A stretch of DNA of 64,000 nt from Daphnia pulex (Eukaryota; Arthropoda; Branchiopoda; Diplostraca; Daphniidae). Positions within the stretch are counted from its first letter, which is position 1. Each line of letters starts with the position of its first letter. This document shows, in pieces, positions 36,601 to 51,600 of this stretch. The position numbers and the translations under genes are program-made. The notes under the pieces were generated by a model. The model worked only from the letters and a program-made list of their open reading frames with translations, was not told the origin of the DNA and did not search any database. The DNA is taken from the NCBI RefSeq assembly GCF_021134715.1, contig NC_060018.1:4109501-4173500 (forward strand). Direction: 5' to 3'.

Positions 36601-39600
36601 GAGTCATCCTCTGCTGTCCCTGCGTCTGTCTTACGTGTCTCCTACCTCGATTAGTGAATAACTAATTATGGTAGCCCAGAGGAGGACCTTGTCGTAGAGG
36701 CCGGAGACTTTGACTAGTAGAAAGATGGGGCCGGGCGAGCAAGCAAAATGATTAATAACGTCACGACGTTTAAATTATCAAATGAGAGCTCATCAAGCAA
36801 AGACAATGGTGGCGCATACACACACACAAAATCTCCCTTGCAGACTTGTATTTATTTGCTCGTTCATATTTCAAGGGATTTGCCAAGATCAAACGGCAGA
36901 AGACTAAGAAGAAGAAGAAGAATAAGAAGAAGTAGAGAAGCCTGCTGGTCCCCCGGTTTCCATTTGTCCCGCGCCTGACATATGTGCTGCTCGCATTGCA
37001 TGTATGCAGGCTGGCAGGCAGACACATAGGAAATCGATAGCGGGACTATATAAAAAAATGGGGCAGCGACGACGACGACGAGTCGCTCAAGTCGGCGACT
37101 TGAGCTCCCCATTCTTCCGTTGCCCTTTGTGCTTCGTGTGTCGCAAAGCAGCAATTTCAAAAGGCGGGATCATTGTATGTACTGTGTAGTATAACTACAC
37201 AGAGAGCTACGAGTCTAGTGTATCGCCTCTATTGACAAGCATTTGTTTTTTTTTTTCTTCTTTTTCTTTTTTTAAAATATAAACTGGGGGGCTATCGTTG
37301 TTCATATTTCCGTTAGGATTTTCAGCAAAAGAAAGCTGAGACTTTTTATTTTTTATTTTTTAAAAGTTGGTGGGGGGGGGGGGTATTTCCTTTTGGTTTG
37401 GTTCCTCCTTCCGACTACTTTGCATCACAATAATGACGAACAGGAGAAGCGAGAGCTGGGCTGCTTTTTCGTAACATGTCCTATGCAAAACTTGGGTCGT
37501 CGAGGAGAGCCCTTCTTATGTCTGAATCGCTGGTGCCCGAAAAAGAAGTTTTTTTCTTTCTTTCCTTCGTCGTTCGTTCGTTCTCTCTCTGCCAGTCTCG
37601 GGAGTCCGGGTCTCGTTTCTCAACTCAATACCACATCCATCAATCTAGACGTTGTCGTCATGTGCATATCTATCACACGGGAAAAAAAAAAGAAAAAGAA
37701 AGAAAGCAGAAGGGGAGGAAAAAGAAAGAAAGAAATAAGGGCAACATAAAGAATAAAACCAACGAGCTGCTGGGAATGTCCGATTTCATTCTGCTTCTAT
37801 TTTTGTTTTTTGTTTCTTAAATCATTTTCCGTCGTATTATTATTCTGTGTGCTCCATTCATGGATATCTCAGCTTTCCCTTTTTATTCAGACTTGTCGTC
37901 GACATTCTTCTTATTTTATTTATTTTTATTTGAGTTTGAGTTTCGAGTTTTGTTTTCTTTTTTTTCTTCGGTGGGGTTTGGATTTCTATTTTCCCGAATG
38001 TGTATTATACATACACGACTCGTCGAATTCGAATCACTCCAAACAAAACAATGGCCGCAACTGTTTATTTGATTTTATTTTTTCCTTAGTGGAGTCGTAA
38101 AAATGCCAAAGGTTAGATTATAGTAGACCATCGCCCAGCTTGTTTGGCGTGATTCACGGCGCCGCCGTAATTGGGTTATTCCTTGAGCAATTCATTTGTG
38201 ATTGTGCTTCCGCCGCCGCAGGCCCATCCGCCCCGTCGCCCACTTCATTCACCCGGGTTCTCTCTCTATATCTCGCCAATGCTGGAACACAGCAGCAGCA
38301 TAATGACCGAGCGAAAAAAAAAGAAAAGAAATTCGGTGAATGTTGTAAATAATCGCGAGCCTCGAGCGAAACTGATATACACACGAAATTATACAAATGC
38401 GTGTATAGCGTACACACAGATCAGCTGGGAGAAATTCGCGCTTGTTTGCCTGTCAGACGATTTTTTAAGTTTTTTGTTCACCAAAGTTTTTATTTCCTTC
38501 GGGGATTTATTCCCTCCTTGTTTGGCTTGAAACAAAACTAAAAGGAGAGTGGATTGTTTTAAATATTCAGGGTTGATGTTAGGCAATCAGTAAGAACCTC
38601 CATCGCAGGTTGAACGTATTTTTTGGTTTTCAATTGAAATTTCTCATTATCGTTGTACACACGTAAACTATAAGGGCTGAACTGGCCCGAAGGGTAAGGC
38701 TAACAAGTTTTTGTCTTTTCAATTAAAATAAATTAAAAGGAAAAGAAAAACATTTGTAAAATGAACGGGTTTTCTTAATATCTCGACTATCGCTATCGCA
38801 TTGAAATGACCAAGATTTTCGCAATTGTAAAAAATCTCGGCATTTTTATTCTGCCGAATATTTTGAATTCATTTCAACGCGACGGCCAGCTGATTGAAAG
38901 CTCCTAATGGCTGCTATCAGCTCAAATTGTCGCAACTTTTCCCCCGTGTGTGTTTTTCACTCAGTCGGGATATTTGTGGGTCCCGCCACCCGCGCTCGAT
39001 TAACTATCAAAGAAGCCGGCCCTGAAATCGACCGGCTCCGATTCAATCGATGCGAAGAACCGAAGGCCGGCCATTGCGGAGAGATAAATAAAAAATCGCG
39101 GCCAAGAACTCGAAACCCTCATAGGAAAGCGAAATATTGCCTGCCTATATCAATCCTATACCAATTAATTATTAACCTGATTGAATCAATCGTCGTTTTC
39201 TTTCTTTTTTGTTTCTCCATTTTCCCAAATCAGTTTTGATTCAAAGTCATTTTCCTTTCGAGAAGCAAAAGGGCGACACCAGAACTGGTGAGCGGTCAAG
39301 ACTGACGTAACAGCTTAAGAAATAGACATGGGAAGGAATGATATGAAAAGAAAAACAAAACAAAACAAAAAAGGATGATTCACTGCGACAGCTGTTTGTT
39401 TGCGTTCCTGTCGTATTGTTTGACTCGAAATTATCTTTTTCTCCCCCCATATTTATTTTTTTACTCTGAACGGTGGCCGGCATTTAGTTTCATTATTTCG
39501 TCTGTTTCATCCCCGTGATTTACCACGCCACGGCGACAAAACCTACGTCGACGCTACACGGGAGGTGAAAGAATAACACGAAAAGGGGAGAAACGAAAAA

Positions 39601-42600
39601 AGAGAGAGAGAGAGATAATAGACAAGGTGGAATAGAGCCAGGTCACTGCCACGCCCTTAATATCCTTTTCGTGTGTTCAGGTCACTTCTAAGACTTAATA
39701 AGGCAGGATGAAACAACAAGCCAGCAGGGTTAAATATAAAAGATAAAACTAAATAAAAATGGATGGAGTTACATAATGGACGTAGATGAACGATTTGACA
39801 GGCCGGCCTTCTCTTATTTCTTCTTAAAAGATTTTTCTCTTGTCTTTACCTTCTTCTTCTTTTTTTCTATTAATAAGAAGAGAAAAAAAGAGATGATTAT
39901 TTATCATCCGCCGCCCGTCCTGATGTTCTTATAGCGCTGCAGCAGTCAGATGGCCATCACGGATGATTAATCAAGAGCCAAGATGCGGTTCACTAGTTGT
40001 TAAGGCTACTAGTAGTGGTAGTTGTTGTGTGTGTATACAGTATATCGTGCGCAAAGCAGGGCTGCTGGCGGACGCTGGGGAATGCTTTCCCGCTTGGATA
40101 TTACACGCACATAGCCGGTACGTGGTTGGCTCATTTGTTCGTTCACATTTTCTTCTCGTGGCATCGAGCGGCCGACCATCAATTTTAGCGAAAATCGTTT
40201 TTTTTTTTTGTTTTGTTTTCCCCAAGGTTTTTTCTTCTTTCCCTTTTTGTAATTCCTCTTTATTTTCTTCTTCTTCTTCTTCTTTTCAGCCATACCATAA
40301 ACGGCAGATCCAATGATGTCCGATGATGTCATATTTCCACGCACCCAGCCAAATTGGGTACTAGAGGATGATACCGGCCCTTCTCTCTCTCTCTAGGTTG
40401 CCGGCCCTTTCGGTTCTTATTTTTCAGTATGCGCCAACTGTCGACGATCCATCATCGGCCGCTTCTTTGGCCGCTATAAAGCTCTATTAAGACGATGTTT
40501 TATTTCGTTTTTCAATGCGCTCCTTTCTCGTCCGTACCGAATTTTCAGTTTCGAATTAATCGCGTCAGGATTTTTTAAGAACATGTTTCACGGCTTTGAA
40601 AACAATCACCGGCTTACCACACGCTTCATCGCTATCATAAACACGTAGATACTTGTTTCTCGTGTGTTGTTATTATTATATACGTCCCCGTTATCTTATT
40701 TATTCCCCCCCCCTCCACACTCTCCATTCGAGATTCTTTTGTGTAACAGTCAGCCGGACTTTGTGTATGTGTGTGTGTAAGCCGGTCATTAGTTGAGGCC
40801 TACCGCTGTGTTTGTTTGTTTCATATATGCGTTCCCCCCGTAGGGGGAGTTAGAGTCGAGCTGACTCTTATTTAGTAACTACGGGCGCACGCAGCAAACG
40901 GTGTTGTGCTGGGGATTTCATCACCTACGTTATATAAATCAGTGTTGATTTATATACGTCGCTTGGCAGACAACGAAAGCGACGACTAGATTTGTTGTTG
41001 TTGTTTTCTTTTCTTCCGCTTTGATTTGTGATTTGTGAGGATGAGGACTCGAGTGAGAAAAGAGACGGGGCTTTATTATTTCGGGTGGAGGGAAGAGGGG
41101 GGGGGGATTCCTAAACGTGCATAGCATGACTTGCAAATGAGATAAGAACCGGAGAGAAAGGGAATATCCAGTCACAGCCAAAAAAACCAGGGTAAAGAGA
41201 GAGAGAGAGAAAATTCCGGAATATCAATGAATCGCTGTTAAGGATGCGAGGTCATCCCCCACACACACACACACTGAAATATTATCAGAAAACATCTTTG
41301 AAAAAAAAAATAAGCCAAAACGAGTTGAGTCTCTCTTTTCAGCACTCTTAATTATCAATGAGTCTCTATCCCATCTATTCGTTAAATAAGAAGCTCCATC
41401 CAGCCATCCAGCCAGCCGAGAAAAAAATAATAAATTTTCCACCACCGACCGTATCTTGTTTACATATTTGACCAGCAATTTCCATTCCATCACCTTAGCG
41501 TGCATGCGTGTATGAGTGTGTGTGTGTGTGTATACACACTCTGCGTGTCTGCATAGTGAATTAGTGACACTGCTGCGGTTTACGGAATGTCTTGTGTGCA
41601 CTGTAGAGCCCCTTCAAAACTCTGCGCGACAACATCCTCGGTGTGTGTGTGTGTGTGAATTCTTTCACTTTATTCGACTCCTTTTTGTTTTCTTTTAAAA
41701 AATTGGAATGGCGTCCCCCCCTCCCCTGGTTGTTGGTTTTCCTTCTTCTTCTTTTTGTTTTTCGCCTCGATGTTTATAGAACCCATCATAGTGCCAGACG
41801 CGATATATAGAGGAGAAGAAGAGGGAGAGAGAGACAGTCTCAAGCTGCGATTTTATTACGTTTAAATATTTTGGCTTCCGAGTATCCATCAAGTCACTTT
41901 ATGTCAGAGGCACAGCGGGAGAACATGGCCACTCTCGACAGTTTTCTTCCTACCTAAAAGTTTTTCTTATTCGCCCATAAAACAATATCAACTAAATATA
42001 TATTGTACATACGGCGATTCTTTTCTTTTCCAATTTATCCCGGGTTTCCCTTACAGTGTAGTTTTTCTGAGGGATACCGCCCACCCCTCCCCTCCTGAAA
42101 AGATGTTTTTGATTCGGCCTTTCTTTTTTAATCTGTACGTAATTCAAGCGGGCGGTTGGTCTATACGGCCGGAAAATTGCCGTCAGTCTCTCTCTCTCTC
42201 CTTTTTGTTCAATCTCGGAGTCCTTGGTAACTTGGCAACATTCGACGGCGGTGTAATGCAATCACATTCGAATTGAAAACAATCGGACTGAGTCTCTTTC
42301 TCTCTCTCTCGCTCGGTCTACTCTTGGCATACAATAACAACTTGCCGGACTTGCCCGCCTTCGAGAAGCCGAAAAACATGTTCGATTATCGTCGCTGGCG
42401 AGAGATGTTTTTTTATATCATTCCTCATGCCAATAGCACCGACCCGAAGTTCATCTCTGGCGAGTCTAGTCGATCAAAGTAATACCCATACTACTATTGT
42501 ATTGATTCTTTTTTTATTTTTGTTTTTGTCCAGTAATGAAAGCGGGAAAAATATAGCCAGATATTCCGTTGGCGAGGCTAACGGAAAAGTTGTTTTTCTC

Positions 42601-45600
42601 TTCTATATTAAATCCAGCAAGTGTGTATAATGCCCAGTCTCCGCACCGAGTGTATATATATAGATATACTGTAGTATATAACTACGGACTACGGTATACT
42701 ATGGTCGGCTATGATGAGAAGGCAGCAGATGGTCTGGCTTTGGTCGCCCACCTTCAGATCATTTTTCTTCCTTATTTTTCTACTTCTCTATCTCTCATCT
42801 CCTCCGTCCGCGTGACACCCGAGCGTTCGACAGAAAGAAGTAGCATGGAATTATGCGACTACATCGGATCATGTCACATCCGTTTCACGTTGTGGATTTT
42901 TTTTGTTTTGTTTTTTTAAACCCCGGGATTTCGTAGGTCGTTCTTTTTTTACCTTCTTTGTGTATAGACATCGAGTCCCGTTTGAAGGTCCCTTTAGCAA
43001 CCAGTTGAATCCGAGCCCGTTTCTCTCCTTATTCGTACCTCAAGACCCGGCACTATTCACAAAAGTTGTGAGCAAAAAAAGAAGAGGAGAAACAAAAGTT
43101 ATTTTGGTGGGGGCGAAATAGGCCTGAGAGATTTGCATCATCTCTCTTTTTTCCACACGTTTCTTTTCCCTTTTTCCTTTGCCAGTGTGTCCTTAAAAGA
43201 GTTGGAGGGTCGCCGTTGTCATCCTCATTTGCATGCCACTTGCATAACATAGTGTGTTTGCGTGTATTATCCCACGACAAGGCTGAGAGACGCAGGAGGT
43301 AGACAATCAAAACAAAAGGATTCTAGAAGGAAAAAAAAAAAGGTTTCGGGAGTGTCTATAAGAAAAAAGACCCCCGTGAACTGACTGGAGAGTCAAAAAG
43401 AGAAAAAGAGACAGTCTTGGTGAAACCACCAGCATAGGAGATTGAATGTTTTTGTTTGTCTTTTTTCTTCTTTTTAGTTTTAGAGGGGGAAAACAAAAAA
43501 TACGAATCTATTTTCTTTTTTTTTTGTTTCGTTTTAATTTTATGCTGATACTCCTTAGTCACCAGCACGCATCTTCTTTTTCTTTCTCTTGTGTGCGTTG
43601 GTTAGAACCATATCGATTGGGTGGGGATGAAATGCGCTTGTCTGCATAAAGGCACCACTTAATCGCCGAGCTGCTGGCAAAGGCAGCTCAGTTGAGCTTT
43701 GTCGGTTAATGGCCAGATCACTTTGCCGCCGCGTGTGTTTGGCTAGTAGCCGCGCCGCAGCCGCACACACAATGCGAAATCTTAGTCGATATCTCCGGCC
43801 GCTGATTCTCTTTCACTCGCCTTTATTTTATTTTATTTTAAATTTTATTCTTGCGGCGACGCTGGGCTGCGTTGGAAATTTATTTGGCGCGTCACGTTTC
43901 AACAAACAGGTGCGGGAGGGGGGGGGGCAGATGTGTTTGTCTAGTTATTCCTCCCGATCGTTTCTTAAAAATTCACGCCAGGATAAGAGACGAAATGAGG
44001 AAACCATCTCGGATAACGTGTACAAATCCGATCGGCTTTTATTTTTTTTAAAATGTGCAATGGATAAAGTTTTTTTTTCTTCTTTTTTTCGTGATCGTGA
44101 TTCTTTTCTTTTCTTATATTTCATTTTATTTTGTCCAACCAACTTTGAGAGCGGAACGAAATCGTCGCTCTCCCGTTGGCCGCCGCCGTGACGTGAATAA
44201 GCGGCTCATTGCGATGCAGTCCGCGCAGCCGGGCGGCATCGCAATAATCTACCTGCTGAGTTTGATTTCTCTCTTTTCTTTTTCTTTTTCTTTTCTATAC
44301 ATTTCTACACAGTTCTACACAGTTCTACGCTTGGCATTTTATTTTTATCTGATTTATTTATGACTATTTTTAGCGTCCATTAGACATCAAAAATTTACCG
44401 ACGCGTCTCTGTGTCCGAGTTTTCTTCTTCTTTTATTCATGTCCTTCTCAAACTGCAGTTTGAATTCAACTTTTTCTTTCTATTTTTCTAGTTTTTCTTT
44501 CCCTTATATAAGAAAGAGAGGAGAGGAAAACAAGCGCAACTGTGTCCAGCATACACAGAGCTTCTCTTATTCGCGGTTCGGGGTTGTACGTCTAATCACG
44601 GGCCGGCGGCCGGCCCCATTCAACTCTGAGACGCCGCCGCCGTCTTCATTCCACTTTTGGCTACTGCCAATGCGCCAGGCTCGCTGATGGACATCACAAA
44701 CGATCGAGAGTGGCGCAGACAGTTGAAGGCCGTCGTACTATATAGGCAACATTTTTAGCCCAAATAAAGGAAATCCCAGAGCTGCTGCCGCCACCGCCGC
44801 CGCTGTCTTGTTCGGCGGCGTTTCCGTCATGTTGGTTTTTTGATTCGGGAACTTTCTCTTTCTCATCGCTTTGATTTTTCGAGTTGACATTCTCCCCCAT
44901 TTGTTTAAAAATTTTACCGAATCGCGTCAACAAGGTCGTCAACATGAGAAAATTAGCATTTGGCCAAATGGACAAACTGGGCGCTCTGATTTCTTTTCTA
45001 AAAGAGACAGCGGGGCTTTATTTCCAGCTATCTGCTTTAGATTTTCTTTCATTCCGGTTGTTGTTGGGTCAACATTTGGCTTCGTCCCCTTCTCAAAATG
45101 GAAAACGTTCCCTGGGAACTGTTTTATTTTACACCAAAAAGGGAAAAAACAAAACTCAAAGAAGTTCACCGTGACATTTCGTATTTCACCGTCTCACATC
45201 TAGCCGACTCGACTCGATATTCGATGAATATTGCATTAGCTCAATGCACATAGCGCGCAATCAACTTAAAAATCTCCCATCAAAATTGCACCCATCGCCG
45301 TCAGGTAATGTGAGACGTGTTGGGGGGCTGAAATGACTTTGAAATCAAATTAGAGCTAGACGAAACCTGGGGCCGTTGGAAGCTTGGCGGACTGAAAGAA
45401 GAAGAAGAAGAAGACGTGTCGTGTGACGGAATAATCAATTTGCGTGGGCCGGGCGGCAACCCAGGAGGAGGCAGGCGTCGGTGTCGGCACACTTCACCGC
45501 CACAATCCAGGGAATATAGTTCACTTTACGACACGCCGCATTGACATAGGATAAAAAAGAACAAGTCTAAATGTCTTGAGATGAGACTCTGGCGGTAGCC

Positions 45601-48600
45601 GTGGAACGTGACTTTGTAAGTTGCCGCTTCGCTTGGCGTGTCACGTGAATTGGGCGACGAGAATGTGTGCGTGGGTGGGTGGAAGAAGAAAAATCAAAGT
45701 TTGAGAGAGCCTGAAACCAGAGCCGCATGCCAACTAGGGAAATAAGAAAGACAAACAGAACGTCAATCGAAAGGAACGAAGAAGAAGAAAAAAGAGAAAC
45801 GAAAATTAGGGATGAAAATGAGACATAGCTGCTGCAATAAGAACGTGGCAGACTTGCTTCTACGGAAAGAATAATGACATCAGCTTACACATATTATACA
45901 CACACACATGCCGTCGTCTTATTCGTCGTCGTCAATTGAGTTAATCAAGTTGACTGTGTGTGTGTTGCCCGGCCCCCCGGACTGGGAAATGCAATTGCAT
46001 CGGCTGCGAAAACAACACGAACGTCAGTGACGATAGGGCGAGGAAATTAGTGCGACTGCATGGCGCATCAAGTCCACAACAAATTATTGTTTTTATGCTT
46101 TTTTTTAAAATTGTCCCGTTCAATCTTCTTCTCCTTCCCATTTGGACTTGACTGGCCCCCCGTTTTATTTATGGCTTTGACGGTAATTGTCTCTTAACTG
46201 TTTGCGGGCTCTTGGCTGGCGTAATTGTGTGTGCGGGCCGTTTCGCCCGGATGGAGGCGACTCGGAAAGTCTCCGGTCGAATACGGTCGAATAATTGAGA
46301 CAAAAGAAGTTGGCAAGTCAAGCTGGCAAGTCATTAGGTGGTAGTATAACTACGTAGTCTAATGGATTCGTAATTCTTCTTTCTCCTTTTGGGCTGGCCG
46401 ACTGGCCGATCGAGGTTCTTTTGTTGCCGGCCGAGAAGGGAAACAATTAAAAAGAAACAAAAACTTTTTGTTTTCCCCTTAAACGAATGATGATGGTCTA
46501 ATTGCCTCGATCTGTTTTTGTTTTCCCCCCTTTTGTTTATGTTCGCCACTTTGCTGGACATTGTCAGACGGGCTATGTGGCCATCGGCGGCGAGGAGTAC
46601 ATCATCGAGCCGATCAAAGGACATCCGAACGCCAGCGCCGACCAGCAGCAGCAACGAGAGCATCCGCACTTGATTTACAAGAGATCGGCCCTGAGCGCGG
46701 CCAACGACGAAGAGGAGGCCAGCCACGGCCACGACGACGGACACGGCACTTGCGGCAATGACGGTAACTTGTCTTTTATCTTCTTCTTTCCTCGTCATCG
46801 GTGACTGCGTAGATTTTGTTTAGTTCCTAGAGCGTAACAAAAAATATCGCAATAATATAGAATGGGGCCGGCCGGCCCCTGGGAGAGTTTCTATTCATCT
46901 CCGGACTCGATAGCGACGATGTAATCAAAGTCAGTAATGGATTCCCCCTTTTATTTTTTCCTCCTTTTTCCGCTGGTGCTGGGAGACACTCCAAGGAGGA
47001 AATATATCGCCACAATATTTGATTTCGCCTTGTTTCTTTTTTTGGGCCGGCTTGGGATATTTTACGACCTGCATGCTGTAAGAAGTTGGTTTTTTTTCTC
47101 CCATTTTGACGATCGCGTGTGATCGCCGTCATCCTCCAATCTACAACAGTCGGGGCTATACATATTGCAACGTCAACAGCCGTCCGGTCATTGCCGATAG
47201 CCAAAGGGCTGGGCGGCCCGGAGGGTCTTACTCATCACACCACACGACGTACAGACATGTGTGTGTGCAGAGTAGACACACACACACACACCCGCATCGT
47301 AATAAATGAGATCGTTATGTCCTTCTTTTCTATTTTCGATCTGCACCGGTTCGTTCGAAGTTTGAAGCCCCCACCGAAATTTCCCTCCTGAAAGTTTGAT
47401 GATTGCCAAGTTGAAAAGCAAACCCGGGTTGAAAGCTGAAATGGCGGGCCAGCTGTTCGGCTAGCCGACGGGCAGCGTTTCTTCTGAATATTAGATTCCT
47501 TCCTTGAATTGAATGAGGTGGCATAGAATGTTAGTTAATGCAAACCTCGATGGTTAAAAAATAAAGAAATAAGACCACCACTGAAGACGACGACGACTCG
47601 CGCCGGAATAACTCACCGCACTTCTTCGCTGATGGCCGCCTTGTTTTATGCATCGTACATTTATTGATAATAGCGTCGCCGTTCGCCAACGGTGCCCAGG
47701 GTACGCCAGGGTATATCTTAGATAGACTTTTATCTGTAACGATGATGGCGTTACACGGCAATAAAAGAGAAAGACGCATTGAAACTTTGGGAGTCAGCCG
47801 GTTGGCGAATCAATCCCCGTTGAATCGCAATCCAATTTTCAGCGGATCGATCCGTGAACGGGATTCACTCACAACACCTTTTGTCTCCCGTCCTAGTAGT
47901 CCTAGACTTTCAGTCTGAGAGATATTTTTATCTTTTTTTTAGTCTTATAGCTTACTGGTATAGAATTCAAAATGCTACTATATCATTTTGTCTTTTTTTG
48001 TATTTCTTTACGTCTGGTTGAGCAGATTCCGTGGAAATGGCAATCCGCCAGCGAGAAAAGTGGCAGGAAACGCAATCGGAGCTGGCCGGAGAAAGGGGTC
48101 AGCGGCATTCCATCCGCAAGCGATCCGTCAGCTTGGAGCGCAACGTCGAGACTCTGGTCGTAGCTGACCAGAAAATGACGGAATTCTACAGCAACGAAGA
48201 CATCGAGACCTACATTCTCACCGTCATGAACATGGTTCGTACGCACTCCTACTCTCTCTCTCTCTCTCTTTCTCTGTCGTTTGACAGGATCGTACACATT
48301 TGTGTCTGGGGATTAACCGAAAAACTTTTTGATCCACCAACGCCAGGAAAAAGAGTCCGTTTGTAATTTTTTCCTTTTTTTTTGTTTCTCCCATTTCCGT
48401 TTCCCGGACCCTTCTGCCGGTTTATCTGGTCGGGTGGCAAGCTAATGGACTCTTTGGAGTTTATGTCCGTCGGAATCGCATTAATGGGATTCTCGTGGAT
48501 CTGCTAAACTTTCCACTTTGGCCGTCATTGCTTTGATCATTTTGACGCTGGAAGGCGACGGAACAGGAATGCCTGAAAAGCTTCCGCCCAGCAGACTTTA

Positions 48601-51600
48601 TCCTTCCCATATGGTAGTCCCATACAGCTCGGTGTGTCTATATTACACAGCACCAGCAGCAGCAGCATTTTATATCGCACACGCTCTGTGTGTGTGTGCT
48701 CTAGGCTAACTGAAACTCTCCAATTGCGCATCATTTGTAGGCGTGGTGAGTGCGACGCGCTTGCCTGATTCTTCCGTTTGATCTCGGCCGTATACATTTT
48801 CATCTCCCAGTCAATCAACTGTAATCCTCATCTTTGCGCAACTGTTTACACGTTCAAAACACTCTTCAGTGTATAGATTTCCTCCCAGTTTGTTTCATTA
48901 TTTTGCACGACACATAGCGGAAACACAATTTGAAAAACATTTGATAATCACACTTGAACGCGTTATATGCCTTACCGAAATATCCTGCATAGGAAATGTT
49001 TCGTTTTTATTTCCATCGGGTCCTGCCAATAATAAATAAGTCTAGTTCAAGTGACGGGTGTCGGGTGACCTGAGCCAGAAGCCCCGTATAGCCTTGTTTT
49101 GCTATGGGCGTACGTTTGAAATATGCACGCCTGTTTATCCTGGTTTGTTGTTCTTTCTGGCATGCAAATGCCAACATTCCATGCCCCGTCCAGTTGGCGA
49201 TCTCACCGAAGGATTTTTGAAAAAATAAAATAAAATGAAAAAAATTCCGTCTTCTCGAGTTGCTCCGGCGTAGTTTTGTAGGTTATACACACAACCACCA
49301 AGGTTGTAGAGGGCAAATCTTTGTTTGGATCACCAACGGGCCCGGTAATACCCAAATAATGGCAACGTGATTTTCTCCCGATAGTTGAGACTGTTGTACC
49401 TTAAACGTATAGGGTCCTGGGTTCCCCCCTGGACATAATATTGTATTTTACGAAAATCTAAATGAAAAATTGTTTTTTGTTTTTTTCTTTTTTTCTAAAT
49501 CGACAGGTTTCAGCTTTGTACCGCGACGCCAGCATCGGGAACGCCATCAATATCGTCATGGTCCGGCTCATGTTACTCGAGAATGAAGCTCTGGAGGTAA
49601 GCCAAAAAATCCAAAATAAGTCCCTCACCAAAAGAAAGAAAAGAAAAGAAAAGAAACAGGCCAACAACGAGTCGAAACAAAATAAGTATGCGCATAGTCT
49701 GCCTTATGTCTATCCGCACATATAACAATATACAGCAGAAAAACATGAGTTAGATATAGTATGTCATATCCTTGTAAGTAGTATTATTATTATTATGTAT
49801 TTTTGGGTACACGGATGTAAACTACTGCTGCGCAAAGCTTTTTGGTTATATAGCGAACGCGGGAGTTGTCACGAACGACATTCACCCCTCATAATGCACT
49901 GGCAGCAGTAGTGTAACGTCTATTATCTCCCACTCTTATTTATTGGCTTGTCGTGAGAGGAATGCCGATAACATTTTTTTGTTTTTGTCCCCCGGACCTC
50001 CCCCCTCCTTATTTTCTGATCCCGTTGATTCGGCGGTTGTTCAATTTCTCATTTATGACGTCGACTCATATATTGTCTTTTCGGGTTGTTTTTTTCCTGC
50101 TTTGATGACACTTGGATGGGGGGTATGTGTCGTAGGAGGGTCTCGACATTAGCCATCACGCCGACAACACGCTCAAGAGCTTTTGCAAGTGGCAAGCGAC
50201 CATCAATCCCGAGACGGACGACCATCCCAACCATCACGACGTGGCCATTCTTCTTACCAGGTTTTTATTATTCTCGCCAGCAGCATCTTCTTCTTCTTTC
50301 CTGTTTTCGCAATTCCCAGCATGTCGCTCGTGGGGCTGGCGTCGTTATACGTTGGCCGCTTTGATGTCGCCAGGGTCTTGGCCGTTTATTTGGCGCGTCT
50401 ACGTGCTGCCACTACTTTGCATTTCTTTCTTTCTTTCTGACTGTTTTATTTTCTTTTAACATTGGCCTTTTGTCTACACCCGGCAGGTACAACATTTGCA
50501 CCCGCGTCAACGAACCGTGCAGCACATTAGGTATTTATCCTTAATATTCCGGTCGTTTGCCGAACGGCAGAAAGGCGAAGGCATTTTTCGAATGCAAATT
50601 GAATGCTACTACGGTACTCGTTGACGGTCTTGTATCTTTTTCTTTTTTTTTCTTTCCTCAGGTCTGGCTGAAGTAGCTGGCATGTGCCAGTCCTATCGGT
50701 CGTGCAGCGTCAACGAGGACACTGGCTTGTCATTGGCCTACACCGTGGCTCACGAACTCGGACACAAGTCAGTAGCCATTTGCCGGATGCTTTCATGTCT
50801 TTTATTTTTGTTTTCGTCTTTTTGATTTCTGCGAGTTGTGAGAGTTTCATTAAAATGTGACCCGACATGAATGTTTTATAGCTTCGGAGCCCATCACGAC
50901 GGACCGACCAACGGGTGTGAACCCTTGTCCGGGGATCAGCATGTCATGTCGCCACAGCTCAGCTCAGACGCCGGACCTCTGGTCTGGTCCAATTGCTCGC
51001 GCAAGGACATCACCCGATTTCTCGATCGCAATTGGGGAACTTGCCTGGAAGATTCGCCGTCTGATCACGAGTTTCACTATCCGGAACTGCCTCCGGGCGC
51101 CATGTACAACATCGATCACCAGTGCCGGCTCCAATACGGACCCGAAACCATGCACTGCGCCGGAATGGACGAGGTGTGAAAAACAAACGAAACAACAAAT
51201 GCCAATTCCTTTCATGACATTTGCCAAGGACTTTGAAACATTTAATGAATGTGTAAAATCGCAGGTGTGTCAAACTCTTTGGTGCAAGCTGCCAGATAAT
51301 CGATGCGTCAGCCGACTGGAACCGGCTGCTCCTGGAACGTCCTGCGCCAAACATAAAGTACACACACGTCAAACTTGTTTCTCATTTTTTTTATCGGTTC
51401 ACCGCCGATTTGTTGTAGAGTTGACCCAGTTCTTTTATGTGTGCGACCCCCCCGTTTGGTGTTGAAGCAGGCAACAAACTTGTTATATTACCGAGGCTAC
51501 TACTACTATCAGTTTATCATCAAAGACGACATGGGGGACACATGTTCAGTTTCACTCAGTGTGCAGTAAAAGACCAGCCCTCCCAAAACAGTACTGTAAG

